Below are positions 33,013-40,697 of a stretch of DNA of 46,300 nucleotides, in pieces. Source of the DNA: an uncultured Lachnospiraceae bacterium (GTDB lineage: Bacteria > Bacillota > Clostridia > Lachnospirales > Lachnospiraceae); contig CAMNWW010000001.1 in assembly GCA_946566415.1 (NCBI GenBank), positions 1 to 46,300 on the forward strand, in the 5' to 3' direction. Position numbers and translations under genes: made by a program. Under the pieces are notes generated by a model that made no database searches, was not told the origin of the DNA, and saw only the letters and a list, made by a program, of their open reading frames with translations. How positions within the stretch are numbered: position 1 is the stretch's first letter; every line of letters begins with the position of its first letter.

Positions 33013-33693
33013 ATGCAATACCAGATTCAAGGAGAAACATTACCTGTAGTGATCTGCCGGTTGGAGGCAGGAGAACAGATGCTGACTGAAGGAGGCGCCA
33101 TGGCATGGATGTCGCCGAATATGAAGATGGAGACGACCAGCAACGGCGGCGCCGGAAAGGCGATTGGCAGGATGTTCTCCGGTGAAAAAATGTTCCAGAA
33201 TGTTTATACGTCGCAGGGAGGAGAGGGGCTTATCGCTTTTGCATCCAGTTTTCCGGGAACAATCAAAGCGTTCCAAGTGGGACCGGGGCAGGAATACATA
33301 TTCCAGAAAAAGGCGTTCCTGGCATCGGAAAGAACTGTGAACCTCTCGGTACATTTCCACAAAAAGGTTGCATCAGGACTGTTCGGCGGCGAAGGATTTA
33401 TCCTTCAGAAAGTATCCGGAAATGGAATCGTGTTTGCGGAATTTGACGGACACGTAGTAGAATACGATCTCCAGCCGGGGCAGCAGATTATCGTTGATTC
33501 CGGCTATCTTGCGGCAATGTCTTCTGGCTGTCAGATGGATATCCAGACGGTGCCTGGACTGAAGAACAAGGTGTTCGGCGGCGAAGGGCTGTTTAATACG
33601 GTCATTACCGGACCGGGCCACATCTGGCTCCAGACAATGCCGATCAGCAGCGTAGCAGGAGCAATCCGTCCGTACATTCCGACAGGAAATTAA
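33013..33693 (+). CDS. AIM24 / TIGR00266 family protein
   Basis: 226 residues, cytosolic, glycine-rich beta fold. The motif pattern of the AIM24 group is clear: GEQMLTEGGAMAWMSPNMKM, GAGKAIGRMFSGEKMFQNVY, then VDSGYLAAMSSGCQMDIQTV and the closing LQTMPISSVAGAIRPYIP. Proteins of this family form tryptophan-RNA-binding-like beta assemblies of unknown bacterial role. GGAGGAG precedes the ATG. It probably shares a transcript with rsmA. Confidence 0.9.
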   Translation: MQYQIQGETLPVVICRLEAGEQMLTEGGAMAWMSPNMKMETTSNGGAGKAIGRMFSGEKMFQNVYTSQGGEGLIAFASSFPGTIKAFQVGPGQEYIFQKKAFLASERTVNLSVHFHKKVASGLFGGEGFILQKVSGNGIVFAEFDGHVVEYDLQPGQQIIVDSGYLAAMSSGCQMDIQTVPGLKNKVFGGEGLFNTVITGPGHIWLQTMPISSVAGAIRPYIPTGN

Positions 33694-33770
33694 TCGACTG
33701 TCCTGCGATGCGTTTCATAAGGTGTGACTGAATATGAGCGAGATTTTATAAAAATGTCAGAATTGTGCGA

Positions 33771-33799
33771 TTGCTTTTTCTCTTTTGATTTAGTATAAT
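33771..33799 (+). promoter_or_regulatory. Promoter of the citrate synthase gene
   Basis: TTGCTT (33771-33776), exactly 17 bases, TATAAT (33794-33799), with 33 bases to the ATG. Confidence 0.7.
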
Positions 33800-33832
33800 A
33801 AAAAGATATATTATAGAAAGGGGAGAAGAAGA

Positions 33833-35209
33833 ATGGCTCAAGTGAAGGATTTGGACGAGGTGTTGTTCGATATTACACCGAAAATAAAAGAGTTGGCGGC
33901 GCTTACTGAGAAGTGCAATGAGATTGATAAGGAGCTGTATACAAAGTATGAGGTAAAACGGGGACTGCGCGACCTGAACGGGAAGGGCGTCCTTGCCGGA
34001 CTTACTAATATTTCCGATGTATGTGCGAAAAAAGTTGTGGATGGGAAAGAGGTTCCGTGTCCAGGGAACCTGTATTACCGGGGATATAATATTAAAGATC
34101 TGGTAGGAGGGTTTCTGAATGCCGGGCGGTATGGTTTTGAGGAGACGGCATATCTGCTGCTATTCGGCGAACTGCCAAGCGAGAAACAGCTTGAGGACTT
34201 TAAGGGGACGCTTTCCGAGAGGCGGACTCTCCCGCCGAATTTTGTACGGGACGTAATTATGAAAGCGCCGAGCCGGGACATGATGAACAGTTTGTCGCGG
34301 TCGATACTCAACTTATACTCCTATGACGCTAAGGCGGACGATACCAGCATTCCGAACGTGCTGCGTCAATGCCTGAACCTTATCAGTGAATTTCCGATGA
34401 TGATGGTCTATGGCTACCACGCATATAATTATCGGAGAGGAGAGGATTTGTTCATCTATTCGCCATCTGAGGATAAGTCTATGGCGGAAAATATTTTAAT
34501 GATGCTCCGGGAAGATAAGAAGTATACGGAGCTGGAGGCAACTCTTCTTGATATGGCGATGGTCCTTCATATGGATCATGGCGGAGGTAACAATTCGACA
34601 TTCACTACTCATGTGGTTACGTCTTCCGGAACAGATACATATTCTACGATGGCGGCGGCGATGGCGTCTCTGAAGGGACCGAAGCACGGCGGCGCGAACA
34701 TTAAAGTGACCCAGATGTTTTCTGACATGAAGCAGGAAGTAAAGGATTGGGAGGACGACGACGAGGTCCGCAGCTATCTGGTAGGCCTGCTGAATAAAGA
34801 ACGGTTTGATAAAAAGGGACTGATCTATGGAATGGGACACGCGATCTACTCTGTTTCGGACCCCAGGGCAGAGATCCTGAAAGTATTCGTGAAACAGCTT
34901 GCCAAGGAAAAAGGATATGATAAAGAATATGCCCTGTATGAGAAGGTGGAGCATATGGCGCCGGAGATTATTGCGCAGAAGAGGAAGATGTATAAAGGCG
35001 TCAATGCCAATGTGGATTTTTACAGCGGGCTGATCTATAGTATGCTGGGTATTCCTGAGAAGCTTTATACGCCGCTTTTTGCCGCGGCCCGTGTCGTGGG
35101 ATGGAGCGCGCACCGGCTGGAGGAGCTTAAGAATGTGGATAAGATTATCCGTCCTGCTTACATGCCCCTTGCACCGTACCGGGACTATGTAAAATTGGAG
35201 GAAAGATAA
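33833..35209 (+). CDS. gltA: Citrate synthase
   Basis: 458 residues, in the longer Firmicute citrate/2-methylcitrate synthase group. It condenses oxaloacetate and acetyl-CoA to citrate. Catalytic residues are visible in context: His in LHMDHGGGNNSTF, His in GMGHAIYSVSDPRA, and Asp in NANVDFYSGLIY, with the CoA-region motif GPKHGGAN. An N-terminal extension of about 60 residues precedes the usual core, as in other clostridial forms. AAAGGGGAG lies before the ATG. It has its own promoter. In anaerobes the enzyme mainly supplies 2-oxoglutarate for glutamate. A propionyl-CoA preference cannot be excluded. Confidence 0.9.
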   Translation: MAQVKDLDEVLFDITPKIKELAALTEKCNEIDKELYTKYEVKRGLRDLNGKGVLAGLTNISDVCAKKVVDGKEVPCPGNLYYRGYNIKDLVGGFLNAGRYGFEETAYLLLFGELPSEKQLEDFKGTLSERRTLPPNFVRDVIMKAPSRDMMNSLSRSILNLYSYDAKADDTSIPNVLRQCLNLISEFPMMMVYGYHAYNYRRGEDLFIYSPSEDKSMAENILMMLREDKKYTELEATLLDMAMVLHMDHGGGNNSTFTTHVVTSSGTDTYSTMAAAMASLKGPKHGGANIKVTQMFSDMKQEVKDWEDDDEVRSYLVGLLNKERFDKKGLIYGMGHAIYSVSDPRAEILKVFVKQLAKEKGYDKEYALYEKVEHMAPEIIAQKRKMYKGVNANVDFYSGLIYSMLGIPEKLYTPLFAAARVVGWSAHRLEELKNVDKIIRPAYMPLAPYRDYVKLEER

Positions 35210-35241
35210 CAAAAGAGCAAATATTAGTTATCAAAATTGCG

Positions 35242-35295
35242 AAAACACTTGTCAGGATTTGAAAAATGGTTATCAAAACTTGACGGGTGTTTTTT
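35242..35295 (+). terminator. Possible terminator after citrate synthase
   Basis: AAAACAC (35242-35248) and TTGTCA (35249-35254) can pair with TGAC (35281-35284) and GTGTTTT (35287-35293), followed by more T residues. The loop is long (26 bases) and the stem has mismatches. The stretch 35210-35381 holds no gene. Confidence 0.5.
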
Positions 35296-35381
35296 GTTGG
35301 TTAAGATAGGAATTACTGCCTGAGAAACCGAAAAGTTTAAAACAGAAGTATATAAAAGCATAAGAAAAGGAGGATGTCTCG

Positions 35382-36314
35382 ATGAAACAGGAGTGGAATT
35401 ATTTGTCAAGGGACGGCGTGACGCGGATTCACGTCATTGAGTGGAGACCGGCCGGTAAAGTGAAGGCTGTTCTGCAGATTTCACACGGGATGGTCGAGTA
35501 TATAGACAGGTACGACGAATTCGCCCGGTTCCTCTGCAAAGAGGGGCTCGCGGTGGCGGGGAACGATCATCTTGGACACGGAGCGTCCGTAAGGAGTGAT
35601 GAATATCTGGGATATTTTCATGAGACGATGGGGAATGAATATGTGATCGGGGATATCCACAAGCTTAGAGAGATCATGCAGAAGAAATATCCGGAAGCGC
35701 CGTACTTTATGCTGGGACATAGCATGGGGTCTTTTTTGATACGTCAGTATATGGAGCTGTACGGGAAAGGACTTACGGGCGTGATTGTGATGGGGACGGG
35801 CGCGCGCCCGGCGGCAGAGCTTGCGGCAGGAAGAATACTCTGCCGGATAATCGCGGCGTTTAAGGGGTGGTCTTATCGGAGCGCGTTTATCGACAATATG
35901 GCGTTTTCCTCTTATAATAAGAGGTTTGAGCCGGCGCGGACAGATAAGGACTGGCTGACTAAGGATGAGAAGATCGTGGACGCATACCGGGCGCATCCCT
36001 GGTGTACCTTCCGTTTTACAGTAAATGCTTACTATCATATGTTCCGGGGAATCCAGTTCTTGCAGGATAAGAAGAATGTGAAAAGGATTCCCAAAGAGCT
36101 GCCGCTTTTTTTGGTCGCGGGAGCGGATGATCCGGTAGGGGATTTTGGAAAGAGTGTGAATCGGGTCTATGAAACGTATCGGGAAGCAGGAATCCGCGAT
36201 GTAAGGATTAAGCTTTATGAAAATGACCGTCATGAGATCCTCAACGAGACGGACCGGGGGAGCGTTTACCAGGATTTGCTGGAGTGGATGGAAAGCAAGA
36301 TGACAGACAGATAA
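35382..36314 (+). CDS. Alpha/beta hydrolase (serine aminopeptidase S33 / monoacylglycerol lipase type)
   Basis: 310 residues. Nucleophile elbow GHSMGS with S114; likely catalytic Asp in FLVAGADDPVGDFG and His in YENDRHEILNETD. The N-terminal strand RIHVIEWRPAGKVKAVLQIS and oxyanion segment SHGMVEYIDRYDEFARFL fit the lysophospholipase/monoacylglycerol lipase group. There is no signal peptide, so it is probably a cytosolic esterase or lipase. AAAGGAGG lies before the ATG. It is upstream of the MarR-regulated unit, but a separate promoter follows it. The substrate is unknown. Confidence 0.9.
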   Translation: MKQEWNYLSRDGVTRIHVIEWRPAGKVKAVLQISHGMVEYIDRYDEFARFLCKEGLAVAGNDHLGHGASVRSDEYLGYFHETMGNEYVIGDIHKLREIMQKKYPEAPYFMLGHSMGSFLIRQYMELYGKGLTGVIVMGTGARPAAELAAGRILCRIIAAFKGWSYRSAFIDNMAFSSYNKRFEPARTDKDWLTKDEKIVDAYRAHPWCTFRFTVNAYYHMFRGIQFLQDKKNVKRIPKELPLFLVAGADDPVGDFGKSVNRVYETYREAGIRDVRIKLYENDRHEILNETDRGSVYQDLLEWMESKMTDR

Positions 36315-36346
36315 ATATGAAAAGTTTGTGAAAAAAGAAAAAATAC

Positions 36347-36374
36347 TTGACATTATTTGATCTTGGAGTAAAAT
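36347..36374 (+). promoter_or_regulatory. Promoter of the marR-ABC exporter operon
   Basis: TTGACA (36347-36352), 16 bases, TAAAAT (36369-36374). The -10 box runs into the palindrome at 36371-36411, so a bound repressor would block transcription. Confidence 0.75.
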
Positions 36375-36411
36375 ATGTTCTGCACCGAACAATTCGGAGC
36401 CGAACATATTT
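36371..36411. promoter_or_regulatory. Nested palindromic operator, probable MarR binding site
   Basis: Outer arms AAATATGTTC (36371-36380) and GAACATATTT (36402-36411) are perfect complements. Inner arms CCGAA (36385-36389) and TTCGG (36393-36397) flank CAA. The arms are separated by four bases on each side. The element overlaps the -10 box and precedes the MarR start, the usual place for autoregulation in this family. It could also act as an RNA hairpin in the leader. Confidence 0.7.
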
Positions 36412-36438
36412 GCATTATGGAAGGAAAACAAAAGGAAG

Positions 36439-36915
36439 ATGGACAGGAAAGAACGGGAAAAGAATGTCGGATTTGTGATTCACAGGCTGGATCATGGGTT
36501 CAGGAAGCGGCTGTCCTCTAATGTGGAGAAGGCTGGGATTGACGAGATCACGCTGATGCATGGGTGGATTATCCGCTATCTTTATGACAGACGCGAAGAA
36601 GACATTTTCCAACGGGATATCGAGCGGAATTTTTCTATCGGGCGTTCGACCGTTACGGGGATCATTCAGCTTATGGAGAAGAAAGGATATCTGCAAAGAG
36701 AGTCCGTGAAGCAGGATGCAAGGCTGAAAAAGGTTTTTTTAACAGAGAAGGGCATCCATGCCCATGAATCAATCGAGGGGATTATCGAGGAACTGAATAG
36801 AGAGATCATGCGGGGAATCAGCGACGAGGAACTGCGGATCTTTTACGAGGTGACCCACAAACTGGAGGCAAATCTGTTTGAAGGCTGCAGGTGCAAAAGA
36901 GAAGATCAGCGATAG
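36439..36915 (+). CDS. MarR-family transcriptional regulator
   Basis: 158 residues, winged-helix dimer. DNA-recognition region: RDIERNFSIGRSTVTGIIQL followed by MEKKGYLQRESVKQDARLKK with the conserved wing D-x-R. A cysteine-containing tail (EGCRCKRED) ends the protein; redox or metal sensing through it is only a possibility. AGGAAGATG provides a modest start. The gene lies immediately after its probable operator and 27 bases before the ABC exporter pair, so repression of the exporter until a ligand binds is the natural reading. Confidence 0.92.
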   Translation: MDRKEREKNVGFVIHRLDHGFRKRLSSNVEKAGIDEITLMHGWIIRYLYDRREEDIFQRDIERNFSIGRSTVTGIIQLMEKKGYLQRESVKQDARLKKVFLTEKGIHAHESIEGIIEELNREIMRGISDEELRIFYEVTHKLEANLFEGCRCKREDQR

Positions 36916-36942
36916 GATTTATAAGGAAGGAGGAGATAGACA

Positions 36943-38697
36943 ATGCAGATGATAAGGACAATCCTGCGGGAAGTCAAGGAGTTTAAGACAGTATCGTTCC
37001 TCACGCCGCTGTGTATGATCGGGGAAGTGCTCATGGAAATGGTTATCCCATTTTTAATGGCGTCGATCATCGACAACGGAGTCAACGCAGGAGACATCGG
37101 GCATATCTATAAGACCGGAGGCATCATGGTAGTGGCGGCGGCCTTAGGACTCATAGCAGGGCTTCTCGGAGGAAGATTCGGCGCTAAAGCGTCGACAGGG
37201 TTCGCTAAGAACTTAAGAGAAGCAATGTTCAACAACATACAGACATTTTCATTTTCTAACATTGACAGGTTCAGCACAGCGGGGCTTGTTACACGGCTTA
37301 CAACGGATGTGACGAATATCCAGAATGCGTACCAGATGGCGCTCAGGATGTTTACGCGGGCGCCGGCAAGCCTGATCTGTGCGATGGCGATGGCATTTTA
37401 CATCAACGCACGTCTGGCGAGTATTTATCTGGCGGCGGTAGTGATACTGGGAATCATCCTGTTCTATATCATGAATAGAGCGACCCGCTATTTCCAGCAG
37501 GCGTTTCCCAAATACGACGATATGAATGCATCTGTCCAGGAGAATGTCTCCGCGATCCGCGTGGTGAAGGCTTATGTACGTGAGGAAGAGGAGACGAATA
37601 AGTTCCGGCATGCCAGTGAAAATATCTATAAAATTTTCTTGAAAGCGGAGAAAAACCTGGTTTACAATGCACCGATTATGCAGACGACTGTGTATAGCTG
37701 TATTCTTTTGATCAGCTGGCTTGGAGCAAAGATGATTGTGGCAGACAGCTTGACTACGGGAGAACTCATGAGTCTTCTTGCTTACTGCATGAATATTTTG
37801 ATGAGCCTTATGATGTTGTCCATGGTATTTGTTATGATCACTATGAGTATGGCGAGTATGAAGCGTATTTCGGAAGTGCTGAACGAAGTCAGTGATCTTA
37901 AGAATCCTGAAAATCCACTTTATAAAGTGGAGGACGGCAGTATCGAATTTCGCAATGTGGATTTTGCGTATAATAAGGATTCTAAGGAACCGGTTCTTAA
38001 AGAGGTAAGCCTGAGCATCCATGCCGGGGAGACGATTGGGATTATCGGCGGAACGGGAAGCGCGAAGACCAGCTTGGTAAATCTGATCAGCCGTCTGTAC
38101 GATGTGACGGCAGGCGAGGTTTTGGTAGGCGGTCAGGATGTGCGCAAATACGATATGGAAACTCTGCGTAACGAGGTGGCGGTTGTGCTGCAGAATAACG
38201 TACTGTTTTCCGGCTCGATTTTGGAAAATCTGCGTTGGGGCAATAAGGAGGCCTCGCGGGAAGAGTGCGAAGCCGCGTGCCGCCAGGCGTGCGCGGATGA
38301 ATTTATCCGGAAGATGCCTGACGGATATGATACATATATCGAACAGGGCGGAAACAATGTATCCGGCGGTCAAAAACAGAGGCTCTGCATTGCCAGGGCG
38401 CTCCTTAAGAAACCGAAGATACTGATACTGGACGACAGCACCAGCGCGGTAGATACGGCGACGGACGCGAAGATACGCAAGGCGTTCGCCGAGGAGATAC
38501 CGGATACGACGAAGATCATCATTGCCCAGAGAATTTCCAGCGTGGAGAAGGCGGACCGGATCATCGTCATGGAAGAGGGACGGATCAATGGCTTCGGAAG
38601 CCATGAGGAGCTGCTTGCAGGAAATGAGATCTACCGTGAAGTATATGAGTCCCAGACGAAGGGCGGCGGTGATTTTGACGAAAAGGGAGGTGAGTAG
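36943..38697 (+). CDS. ABC exporter half-transporter, degenerate ATPase site
   Basis: 584 residues. Six membrane helices (about 15-310) are followed by a nucleotide-binding domain (about 335-575). The site is non-canonical: Walker A is GGTGSAKTS (A374 where Gly is usual, K375), the residue after Walker B is Asp instead of Glu (ILDDSTSAVD, D498), and the H-loop His is Gln (IIIAQRISSV, Q529). The signature VSGGQKQRL is intact. This is the pattern of one half of a heterodimeric multidrug exporter, whose partner is the next gene. GGAAGGAGGAG precedes the ATG. It was probably selected for export of a drug, peptide or lipid; the substrate is not readable. Confidence 0.93.
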   Translation: MQMIRTILREVKEFKTVSFLTPLCMIGEVLMEMVIPFLMASIIDNGVNAGDIGHIYKTGGIMVVAAALGLIAGLLGGRFGAKASTGFAKNLREAMFNNIQTFSFSNIDRFSTAGLVTRLTTDVTNIQNAYQMALRMFTRAPASLICAMAMAFYINARLASIYLAAVVILGIILFYIMNRATRYFQQAFPKYDDMNASVQENVSAIRVVKAYVREEEETNKFRHASENIYKIFLKAEKNLVYNAPIMQTTVYSCILLISWLGAKMIVADSLTTGELMSLLAYCMNILMSLMMLSMVFVMITMSMASMKRISEVLNEVSDLKNPENPLYKVEDGSIEFRNVDFAYNKDSKEPVLKEVSLSIHAGETIGIIGGTGSAKTSLVNLISRLYDVTAGEVLVGGQDVRKYDMETLRNEVAVVLQNNVLFSGSILENLRWGNKEASREECEAACRQACADEFIRKMPDGYDTYIEQGGNNVSGGQKQRLCIARALLKKPKILILDDSTSAVDTATDAKIRKAFAEEIPDTTKIIIAQRISSVEKADRIIVMEEGRINGFGSHEELLAGNEIYREVYESQTKGGGDFDEKGGE

Positions 38698-38699
38698 TT

Positions 38700-40616
38700 A
38701 TGCCGGGACCAATGGGAATGCATGGCAGGCGCGCAGTGCGCGGAGCGAAGCCGAAGGTGGAGAATCCGGGCAAATTGTTTGCGCGTATCATGAAATATGT
38801 ATTTCGGAAATATAAAATACACTGTTTTTTTGTATTCGTATTTATTTGTGTAGGCGTTTTGGCAAATGTCCAGGGGACGTTGTTTACCAAGAATCTGATC
38901 GACGACTATATCACGCCGTTTTTGCTGACGGATCATCCTGATTTTGGTCCGCTGGTCCGTGCGATCGCAAGGGTCGCCGTGTTTTACGCGGTCGGCGTAC
39001 TCTCCACATATCTGCATAACCGGATCATGATCAATGTGACGCAGGGAACCTTGAGAGATCTGCGGAATGATCTGTTCGAGCATATGCAGAAACTGCCGAT
39101 CAAGTATTTTGACACACATGCGCACGGTGACATTATGTCGATCTACACCAACGATATCGATACATTGAGGCAGATGATCAGCCAGAGTATCCCGCAGTTT
39201 ATCAACAGTGCGTTTACGGTGGTCAGTGTGTTTATCAGTATGCTGATTCTGAACATACCTCTGACACTTATCACGCTTGTCATGGTTGGAATTATGATAA
39301 AGTGCTCCGGCGCCGCGGCGGCAAAAAGCGGGAACTATTTCCGGGAACAGCAGAAGAATCTGGGTGCGTTGAACGGCTTCATTGAGGAAATGATGAACGG
39401 GCAGAAAGTGGTGAAGGTTTTTTGCCATGAAGAGGAGAGCAAGGAACAGTTTTGCAAGCTGAACGTCAACTTGTTCGAGAGCGCGGATAAGGCGAATACG
39501 TTTGCAAACATTTTAGGACCGATCAATGCCCAGATCGGGAATATCAGTTACGTGATCTGCGCTATTGTGGGCGGTCTTTTGGCGCTGAATGGATTCGGCG
39601 GATTTACGCTGGGCGGATTGGCAAGTTTTCTGACCTTTAATAAGAGTTTCAGTATGCCGATCAACCAGATCAGTACGCAGCTTAATGCGGTGGTTATGGC
39701 GCTGGCAGGAGCGGACAGAATATTCCGCCTGCTGGATGAAGAGCCGGAGACGGACGAGGGCTATGTGACTCTGGTAAACGCAGTGGAGAGGGGCGGCTCT
39801 CTTACGGAGACGGAGGAGCGCACCGGACGGTGGGCGTGGAAGCATACCCATCAGGCGGACGGCAGCGTGGATTATGTCGAGGTAAAGGGCGACGTGGTGT
39901 TTAACGGGGTGGATTTTGGATACACGGATGACAAAATGGTGCTCCATGACGTGAAGCTTTTCGCCGAGCCGGGGCAGAAGATCGCATTCGTAGGCTCTAC
40001 CGGGGCCGGTAAGACCACGATTACGAACCTGATCAATCGTTTCTATGATATCCAGGATGGGAAAATCCGCTACGATGGGATTAATATCAATAAGATCAAG
40101 AAAGACGATTTGAGACGTTCTCTGGGAATCGTACTTCAGGATACGCATTTGTTTACCGGAACGGTGAAGGAGAATATTCGCTATGGGAAGCTGAACGCGA
40201 CAGACGAAGAAATCGTTGCTGCTGCAAAGCTTGCCAATGCCGACGGTTTTATCCGCAGGCTTCCGGAGGGCTACGATACGATGCTGACCGGAGACGGAGC
40301 GAATTTAAGCCAAGGGCAGCGGCAGCTTCTTGCCATTGCCAGAGCGGCGGTCGCAGACCCGCCGGTACTGATTCTGGATGAGGCGACCAGCTCGATCGAC
40401 ACCCGGACGGAACGGATTGTACAGGACGGTATGGATAAACTGATGAACGGCAGGACGACATTCGTGATTGCCCACAGGCTGTCCACAGTCCGGAATTCCG
40501 ACTGTATCATGGTGCTGGAACAAGGGAGGATCATTGAGCGGGGAACTCACGATCAGTTGATTGAAGAAAAAGGAAAGTATTATCAATTGTATACAGGCAA
40601 TGCCATCAGTGCATAA
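38700..40616 (+). CDS. ABC exporter half-transporter, canonical ATPase site
   Basis: 638 residues, starting two bases after the stop of its partner. A basic N-terminal tail of about 30 residues precedes six membrane helices (about 45-330) and the nucleotide-binding domain. It has canonical Walker A GSTGAGKTT (K438), catalytic Glu (ILDEATSSID, E561) and H-loop His (FVIAHRLSTV, H592). Its signature is LSQGQRQ, altered from LSGGQ. The altered signature pairs with the degenerate Walker motifs of the partner, and this subunit's good Walker motifs pair with the partner's good signature, exactly as in asymmetric exporters. An insert of about 30 residues (TLVNAVERGGSLTETEERTG region) precedes the domain. 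Confidence 0.94.
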   Translation: MPGPMGMHGRRAVRGAKPKVENPGKLFARIMKYVFRKYKIHCFFVFVFICVGVLANVQGTLFTKNLIDDYITPFLLTDHPDFGPLVRAIARVAVFYAVGVLSTYLHNRIMINVTQGTLRDLRNDLFEHMQKLPIKYFDTHAHGDIMSIYTNDIDTLRQMISQSIPQFINSAFTVVSVFISMLILNIPLTLITLVMVGIMIKCSGAAAAKSGNYFREQQKNLGALNGFIEEMMNGQKVVKVFCHEEESKEQFCKLNVNLFESADKANTFANILGPINAQIGNISYVICAIVGGLLALNGFGGFTLGGLASFLTFNKSFSMPINQISTQLNAVVMALAGADRIFRLLDEEPETDEGYVTLVNAVERGGSLTETEERTGRWAWKHTHQADGSVDYVEVKGDVVFNGVDFGYTDDKMVLHDVKLFAEPGQKIAFVGSTGAGKTTITNLINRFYDIQDGKIRYDGININKIKKDDLRRSLGIVLQDTHLFTGTVKENIRYGKLNATDEEIVAAAKLANADGFIRRLPEGYDTMLTGDGANLSQGQRQLLAIARAAVADPPVLILDEATSSIDTRTERIVQDGMDKLMNGRTTFVIAHRLSTVRNSDCIMVLEQGRIIERGTHDQLIEEKGKYYQLYTGNAISA

Positions 40617-40617
40617 T

Positions 40618-40661
40618 AAACAGACCGCCGGGGTTCTAAGGTTATACCCGGCGGTCTGTTT
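40618..40661. terminator. Bidirectional terminator between the ABC exporter and glgX
   Basis: AAACAGACCGCCGGG (40618-40632) pairs with CCCGGCGGTCTGTTT (40647-40661). Both convergent genes end here. Confidence 0.9.
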
Positions 40662-40697
40662 GTATGGTGCGCCCGGCGCTCCCACAATTCTGCATCT

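Noticed and set aside
37249..38604. Long open frames on the minus strand inside the ABC exporter gene (up to 451 codons), and similar ones in other high-GC genes (for example 2077-2745, 4957-5718, 7890-8603)
   Set aside because: They are composition shadows of strong plus-strand genes: no ribosome binding sites, no recognisable domains, odd amino-acid content.
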